In this document: in pieces, positions 59,001 to 64,000 of the stretch | How the letters are laid out: every line of letters starts with the position of its first letter | How positions within the stretch are numbered: position 1 is the first letter of the stretch | NCBI GenBank assembly: GCA_011319805.1 | Contig: SJRY01000234.1 | Coordinates: forward strand, 1,054,001 to 1,118,000 | Direction: 5' to 3' | DNA length: 64,000 bases | Origin: Macrocybe gigantea | Taxonomy: Eukaryota > Basidiomycota > Agaricomycetes > Agaricales > Callistosporiaceae | Notes under the pieces: model-generated | Told to the model about the DNA's origin: nothing | The model's database searches: none | Seen by the model: the letters and a program-made list of their open reading frames with translations, nothing else | Made by a program: the position numbers and the translations under genes

Positions 59001-60007
59001 CACAAACTAGTCGATGTCGTGCGCCCGACGACCCGAGGTGCCAACGGACGAGGTGGGAGCTGCCCGAGGTTGTTCGGAACTTCAGGTTTGGACTTTTATC
59101 GCAGGGAGGGAGGCGATGCAACCTAGGGATGTGGTTCTGAAGAAAATTAGCATGGTAGAAAGGTGGGATGCCCTGGGCGGCCAATCGGTGAATATGAGAT
59201 GTCCAAGCAAGAGGATCTCCTTTCGTCTACACAATGGAAGAAGGCTGTATCACGAATTGATCGCCGATCGTCAACGCTAAACCACAGAGGGCGCGAACAC
59301 CTGCTAAACGACGTCCAATATGAATGATCAAATGAACTTTTGCGATGCTGTGGATTTAGCACGGTCGCGGACTTCTCGGGATGGCATCGCTTTCTTGTTC
59401 TTGGACAGCGCCCTCCCCAAATTCACTCGCCAATTTCGATTCGACAATTAGTGTCATCTCAAAGCCAGGGGATAGCAATGTACTGCAGCAACTTGAATGA
59501 CGAAGCAACATTGATATTAACAGAATTGTGGAAAATTTTCAAGAGGCGTTCTAAAAATGAGTCGATATGACTCATTAGAAACGAAAAAAAAAAAAAGGCG
59601 TTGAACGTTGATCCTTTAGGTTAAGATACAACACACAAAAGCCAACCAGACGACAAGTGTGTCTGAGCGCCATAGTCAAGCATCTTCCAATCCATTTGCA
59701 AGGCAAAGGACGCGCGAGCTGGAAGGCGCTCCGGCTTAATTGTGCTCAATATATCGATCTGCCCACGCCAGACATCGTACCCTTGTCGATGGAGTGCCGA
59801 CGGAGAGTTGTTCCGCTTCTTAATGTCTGCAAGAACAGGGAGTGGAAGCAATCGGAAGGAAAGTGAATGGCGTGGGAAAGGCATTTTGTGCACTGAACAT
59901 CACGTGATTCATCATTTGTCCATCACAAATGACGTTGGTTCCACGGTCTGCAGGAAATTATGTTCCCCCGCCTCCGAGCGATAAGCCATCACTTGTACAG
60001 AGCCTCC
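59001..60007. other. Gene-poor stretch of about 1 kb
   Basis: The region between the DUF6533-type gene and the dienelactone hydrolase. It has several short open frames in both directions but none with a recognisable motif or convincing splice model. An A-run of about 13 is near 59584-59597. Probably UTRs and promoters, including the missing 5' exon of the minus-strand gene. Confidence 0.4.
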
Positions 60008-61095
60008 ATGTCTACCGCAGTCCACAACACCAACGTTGCCTGTTGCACTATCCCACCTGTCCAGTCCAGCTACACGCCCAAGGGTTCTTTCAAACCTTAT
60101 GGCACATTCAAGAAGGTCTATGTGACCGGTCCTGAGAACAGCGACAAAAAGATTGTCTGTGTTTACGACATCTTTGGGCATGTTCTTCAATATACGGGCA
60201 GCACGACCGCCCAGTAATGGTGATATACATATAGGTACTTCCCTCAGACGCAGCAAGGGGCCGATATCATCGCCTCCGCACTGCAAGCGACTGTCTATAT
60301 GCCCGATTTCTTTGAGCCTAACCCGCCTTTCCCGGCCGAGAAGTACCCGCCGAAGACTGACCAAGACAAGGCGGACATCCAGAACTTCTTTGGCACTACG
60401 GCCAGCCCCCCGGCAGCTGTTGAGAAGCTTGTCGCATTTGGCAAGACACTGAAAGCTGAAGGAGCCAAGCACATCGGCGCCTATGGATTCTGCTGGGGCA
60501 AGTTGTCATCAAGCTGACACGGCCACCGAGAGCTTAACTATGTCGCCTCAATCACAGGCGGGAAAGTCACGATTGCTTCCGGCGGAGCATCAACCCCGTT
60601 CTCGTCTGTCGCGATCGTCCACCCTGCGTATGTATGGAGAAAACCTGATCACCATCAAACTGACGTAGAAGCTAGAATGCTCTCCGTTGATGATGCTGCC
60701 AAGTTAACGGTTCCTTTGGCGATCTACATCTCTAAGGATGAACCCGTGGACGAGGTCCGCTTTGATATCCAGTCAACCGTTGCTGCCGTATGACGAATTT
60801 TCCAGTACAACAAAATTGTGGATATTATTTCCAGGAAACCTTTTGCGGATAAGAATGATCATAAAAATTACACGAATATGTAATTCGTTCTTCCACCGCT
60901 ATATCAAAACTTGTAGACTAAAACTCGCTCCAGGTTCCATGGATGGGCTGCGGCACGAGGAAACCTCGAGAACGAGGAGAACAGAAAAGAGCAAGTCACG
61001 GTCTCGAATTCTTTGTATACCACTAACACCACCGTTTAAGGTATAACGACGTTTATGCGAAGCTGGTGGATTTCTTCTGCAAGACCTTCGTCTGA
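60008..61095 (+). CDS. Dienelactone hydrolase family protein
   Basis: Alpha/beta-hydrolase with a cysteine nucleophile. The ATG at 60008 gives MSTAVHNTNVACCTIPPVQS, then GTFKKVYVTGPE, KKIVCVYDIFG, YFPQTQQGADIIASALQAT, VYMPDFFEPNPPFPAEKYPP. The nucleophile motif is GAYGFCWGGKVTIASGG, split by a GC-AG intron (60498-60557, GCAAGT...CAG), the only joint that keeps GFCWGGK in frame. The Asp is probably in IYISKDEP and the His in NMFHGWAAARG, so the triad is complete. The last exon gives DVYAKLVDFFCKTFV and a TGA at 61093-61095. About six introns. Natural substrate unknown; the family includes detoxifying carboxymethylenebutenolidase-like enzymes. It converges with the F-box gene, 124 bp apart. Confidence 0.83.
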
Positions 61096-61219
61096 AGTAT
61101 AAGCACGGAGAAAGATCAGAATCTCAAAACCACAAATTTCCCTTGAAAACTGAAGTAGCGGATGTAGGGATGAGCTAGAAGAAATGTATTCCTGGGCACC
61201 AAGCGATTTCAGATGCATT

Positions 61220-63054
61220 TCATGTCGTGAATTCCATGAAGCGAGCAGGAAAATTAGGTTCGACCTTCCATAACCAGAATGGTCCTATAATGGCGCGAGG
61301 CATCAATGACAAATGAGAGGATCAAAGAAAATGAGAAGTGACCCTACCTGCCGGGTCTCCTACACACAAATGCATAGATCAACGAAAATTCTGTAGAAGT
61401 CGGCTCTGCGAATGAGTTTACCTTGTTCGTGTTGAGTTGTGGTCCAAATGCCCACTACTCCAGAGGCGCTCGCTGCGTTCCCAATCTGGACTCCATCCGA
61501 GCTTAAGGAAGGGTCGTCAGAAACGGCGGCATCTGTCGCTATCTAGCTTGTGCTCACCTCCACTGCGTATCGCCGTCGTAAACGGTCACCTAGGCAAACA
61601 CGTCAAAACCGGTTTCGATTCTGGCGTGCGAGGACATGTCTCGTACGAATTGCCATCTGACGACGTCATCGTAGCCCATCCAGACGGCTCCTTCGACGAT
61701 GGCCTGATTGCCATTCACACCCCTCGAAGAGCCGGAGAAGAATATCGGCGGATAAGCGTCATTGATCTTATCTTGACCCTTCAGGATCATCATGTCAAGA
61801 GGATGCCGGTGACGCAGAGATCGTCTCAAGACGATCCGTAACTTGATCTCCGTCAGCGTGTTGCTTCTCTGAAACGAGGATCCCCGAAGAATACGAGGCT
61901 TTGCGAGCTGTGAGGTGGATCGGAGTACTAGACGCGCACCCGGTCATTAGTTAGGCCAAAGAAAAGAGACAAGAGACTTTACGTTGAACGCTGAACGTTG
62001 AACGTTTATTTTAGCTATGACTTTTGACATCGATAAGAAAGCGCTCACCGAAGAGGTCTCTAGATGGACAGCAGCCTTGGTTTAGAAAAAGCATAAACGT
62101 TAGAGTAGTGAAGCCGCACGAACCGGTAGTCCATGAAGCAAACGTATCGCCGCCATGTGCCTACAATTGGAGAGCCTGTCAACGCGTGCGAAACGTCAGA
62201 ATTCCAAGAATCGCCTTGCCTTCTACGCCTGCCCAATCATGTGTGAACGATAGGGCGGCCGGGGCCGAGCAGGCCCTGGTGGCGTGCAGCCCCAAGGGTG
62301 GCGTTACGGAGAACCATATGCCCGGAAGTTCGCGCAAGTTCATCAAGATGACATTGACAAGGGACTCGATGTGCACCCAGTTGATGCGACCGTCTTCCAG
62401 ATATGGGCCCCACTTGCTCTCAAAACTGTAATTTCGCAGATCATATACGAAGCCCCGGCTGCGTCGGCGGCGCTGGTCGAGGAGCGCCTTGGTGCCGATG
62501 TCATGGGTGTGGGGTTCGTGAAGCGTGAGTGCGACGTATGACCGAAGTTGAGAGAAGACCTGGGCCTCCTGTAGCGAGTCGAAGGTGTCGATGTCGAGTA
62601 TGTGTGACTGCCGCAGGACGCGTTCCACCCACTCGAGGTCGTGCGATGGCTGCGCATGATCTCCGGTGCGAGATTGCGGAGGTGCATTCCGAACTACGGA
62701 AATGAAGGTCTCGACTGCGAGCGCCTTGTCGCTCAAAGGGCCACTGATGCGCAGTGCCAGTTGCTCAGCCTTCATGCGCTTCATCAGATGCATCTTCCAG
62801 TCAAAGTAGCACTCGTGATCAAGCTGCCGGTCGGGCCCATGATCAGCTTTCCGGGGATCGTCAAACGGGTGTAGGAGGAAGAGTTGACGCCACAGAAACT
62901 GATCGGATGGTTGGTGGACGAGGACATAGGCAGAACGACAGACCCGGGAGAAGGTGACGACGTCGCACGGATGGCAGCAGGACAGGATACGTTCCGCGAT
63001 CTCGATGGGGACGGAGAGGATGTCGATAGGTTGGTGGGGTGTAGAGCGGAGCAT
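61220..63054 (-). CDS. F-box protein with basidiomycete-type C-terminal module
   Basis: Likely SCF ubiquitin-ligase substrate receptor. The ATG (63052-63054) gives MLRSTPHQPIDILSVPIEIA, and the F-box reads ERILSCCHPCDVVTFSRVCR, ending FLWRQLFLLHPFDD. A single large exon runs to about 62190 (LNWVHIESLVNVILMNLREL-type middle region). Small exons then give TWRRYVCFMDYR, an 11-nt exon (62049-62059) for DLF, and a module with YPPIFFSGSSRGVNGNQAIV, VRWQFVTVYDGDTQW, SDGVQIGNAASASGVVGIWT, GDPAGPFWLWKVEPNFPARF, stop 61220-61222. This C-terminal arrangement is familiar from many agaricomycete F-box proteins, which joins the pieces into one gene. Exon borders between 61850 and 62050 are approximate. Confidence 0.72.
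61981..62012. repeat. Short tandem repeat of an ACGTTGA unit
   Basis: Four imperfect copies of a 7-8 nt unit (ACGTTGA, with ACGCTGA as a variant) in an intron of the F-box gene. A related GGCGTTGAACGTTGA is at about 59600. Simple microsatellite-like structure. Confidence 0.6.
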
Positions 63055-63381
63055 GGTATGCTGTCGGACTGGTGAGGGACTGAGGGTAGAAATAGCAGAC
63101 GGTGTGAAAACAAGTTAAAGATGCGGTTGTCGTCCATTCTCTAAATTCCGCGACGGGGTCTCTCGGCTGCCCGCCAACTTGCAGGTCTAAAACACGAATC
63201 AGCGCCTCAAAACGAGGTCGCCCTACTTTCTCTCTTTCTCCTTTTTTTTTTTTAATTTCAAAGCAGCACGTAAAGCACAGTGTCAGGACGCATGGTGCAG
63301 ACCAATCTGCATCAAGCCCCTGACGGAGTCAAATGCTAGTGCCAAATTAGGGCGCTGCCAGACATAGCTTGTCCACGAACC
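63055..63381. promoter_or_regulatory. Divergent promoter region, F-box gene / prenylcysteine oxidase gene
   Basis: About 330 bp between divergent starts, with an 11-nt T-run near 63243. Presumed promoters; no further feature. Confidence 0.4.
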
Positions 63382-64000
63382 ATGCGACCTCACGCGCTCC
63401 TCCTCTTCCTGCCTTGCGCTCTTGCTTTCCAACTCCCTTTCCATGTACCGTTCTTCAAAAAGTCTGTCCCAGAGAGCGAAGTCGCCCAGCCTCCGCCGAG
63501 CACCATTCCCAGGATCGCCATCATCGGCGCAGGCGCTGCCGGCAGTTCGGCCGCGTTCTGGATATCCAAAGCAAAGGAAAGATACGGTCTGAAAGTGGCA
63601 GTAGACATTTATGAGAAGGAAGGTTATGTTGGCGGTCGTGAGCATTGCGTCTGTCCCTGACTGTTCACGTTCAAAACCTCAACCGTCAATCAAACCAGGT
63701 AGCACCATAGTGTACCCACACGGAAACACCAGTCTGCCACCGCTAGAACTCGGCGCATCCATCTTTGTCGAAGTGAACAAGAACATGTGGCGCGCATCGG
63801 ACGAATTCAACTTGACTCGTATCTCTCCTGCGGACGATTCAGACGCAGGAACCGGTATATGGGATGGTCAGACACTGCGTGTATCGGTGCGACCATCGTA
63901 TTTTCGGCCATCATCGAACGCTCATTCAATCCTGGACCACAGTTCCGAAACTCGTGGTGGGATTCCATAAAGTTGGTATGGCGATACGGGATGTTGTCGC
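63382..64000 (+). CDS. Prenylcysteine oxidase/lyase-like FAD enzyme, 3'-truncated
   Basis: FAD-dependent thioether oxidase that releases cysteine from prenylcysteines, usually lysosomal or vacuolar. The ATG at 63382 opens a signal peptide (MRPHALLLFLPCALAFQLPF). The dinucleotide fold reads IAIIGAGAAGSSAAFWI (GxGxxG) and VDIYEKEGYVGG; after an intron (about 63638-63698) come STIVYPHGNTS, LELGASIFVEVNKNMWRASD and GIWDGQTLRVS; another intron leads to FRNSWWDSIKLVWRYGMLS at the window edge. The C-terminal lyase domain is outside. Family call from the FAD motif, the ELGASIFV segment and the WWD...WRYG segment. Confidence 0.82.

Noticed and set aside
61437..61841. 134-codon plus-strand open frame
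   Set aside because: The opposite strand holds the recognisable C-terminal module of the F-box protein, with proper splice sites.

Overview
The window is a gene-dense stretch of nuclear DNA from a filamentous basidiomycete, most likely an agaricomycete. Nearly every gene is cut by many 45-65 nt GT-AG introns, CTNAC-like branch points sit close to the 3' splice sites, intergenic gaps are mostly 100-500 bp on both strands, and several gene families are typical of basidiomycetes (DUF6533-type 7TM proteins, F-box proteins with a distinctive C-terminal module, HOG-pathway MAPKKK, GH72). I see no transposon, rRNA, CRISPR or prophage. All calls come from reading the sequence by eye; no database search was run.

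Layout. 1-3172 (+): 3' part of the largest TFIIIC subunit (Tfc3). 3338-6037 (+): secreted/multi-pass membrane protein of unknown function. 6179-10650 (-): Ssk2-type MAPKKK, sharing a 116-bp divergent promoter with 10767-12859 (+), a DRG/Rbg1 GTPase whose 5' end is split into four tiny exons. 13029-14502 (+): PhnP-like metallo-beta-lactamase. 14677-15512 (+): PRELI/Ups1 lipid-transfer protein. 15850-19829 (+): Ric1. 20085-21746 (+): 2OG-Fe(II) oxygenase. 21876-27290 (-): sterol 3-beta-glucosyltransferase (Atg26/Ugt51), divergent from 27681-28788 (+), a Sur7/PalI membrane protein. 28965-29050 (-): intron-containing tRNA-Lys(CUU). 29255-31217 (+): GH72 glucanosyltransferase with CBM43 and GPI signal. 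31476-33488 (+): RRM plus zinc-knuckle RNA-binding protein. 33657-40311 (-): full ABCC transporter. 40382-40733 (+): possible small gene. 40946-43940 (+): F-BAR/RhoGAP protein.

44180-46853 (-) and 47012-49501 (+) are two head-to-head paralogues, each carrying an N-terminal RNase-H1-type hybrid-binding (viroplasmin-like) domain fused to a PIF1 helicase. They share the position of a 12-nt microexon and other introns. This pair is the most unusual thing in the window.

49926-51735 (-): SYLF-SH3 actin-patch protein (Ysc84/Lsb3). 52236-54272 (+): single-pass membrane protein. 54370-56083 (-): Las1 pre-rRNA processing factor. 56285-57253 (+): 7TM-like protein. 57607-about 59000 (-): DUF6533-type 7TM protein. 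60008-61095 (+): dienelactone hydrolase. 61220-63054 (-): F-box protein. 63382-64000 (+): 5' part of a prenylcysteine oxidase.

Functionally it is a housekeeping region: RNA polymerase III transcription, stress signalling, translation GTPase, cardiolipin/PA transport, Golgi recycling, cell-wall building, actin patches and ribosome biogenesis. A second recurring feature is splice-site usage: six introns in five genes can be read only with a GC 5' splice site.
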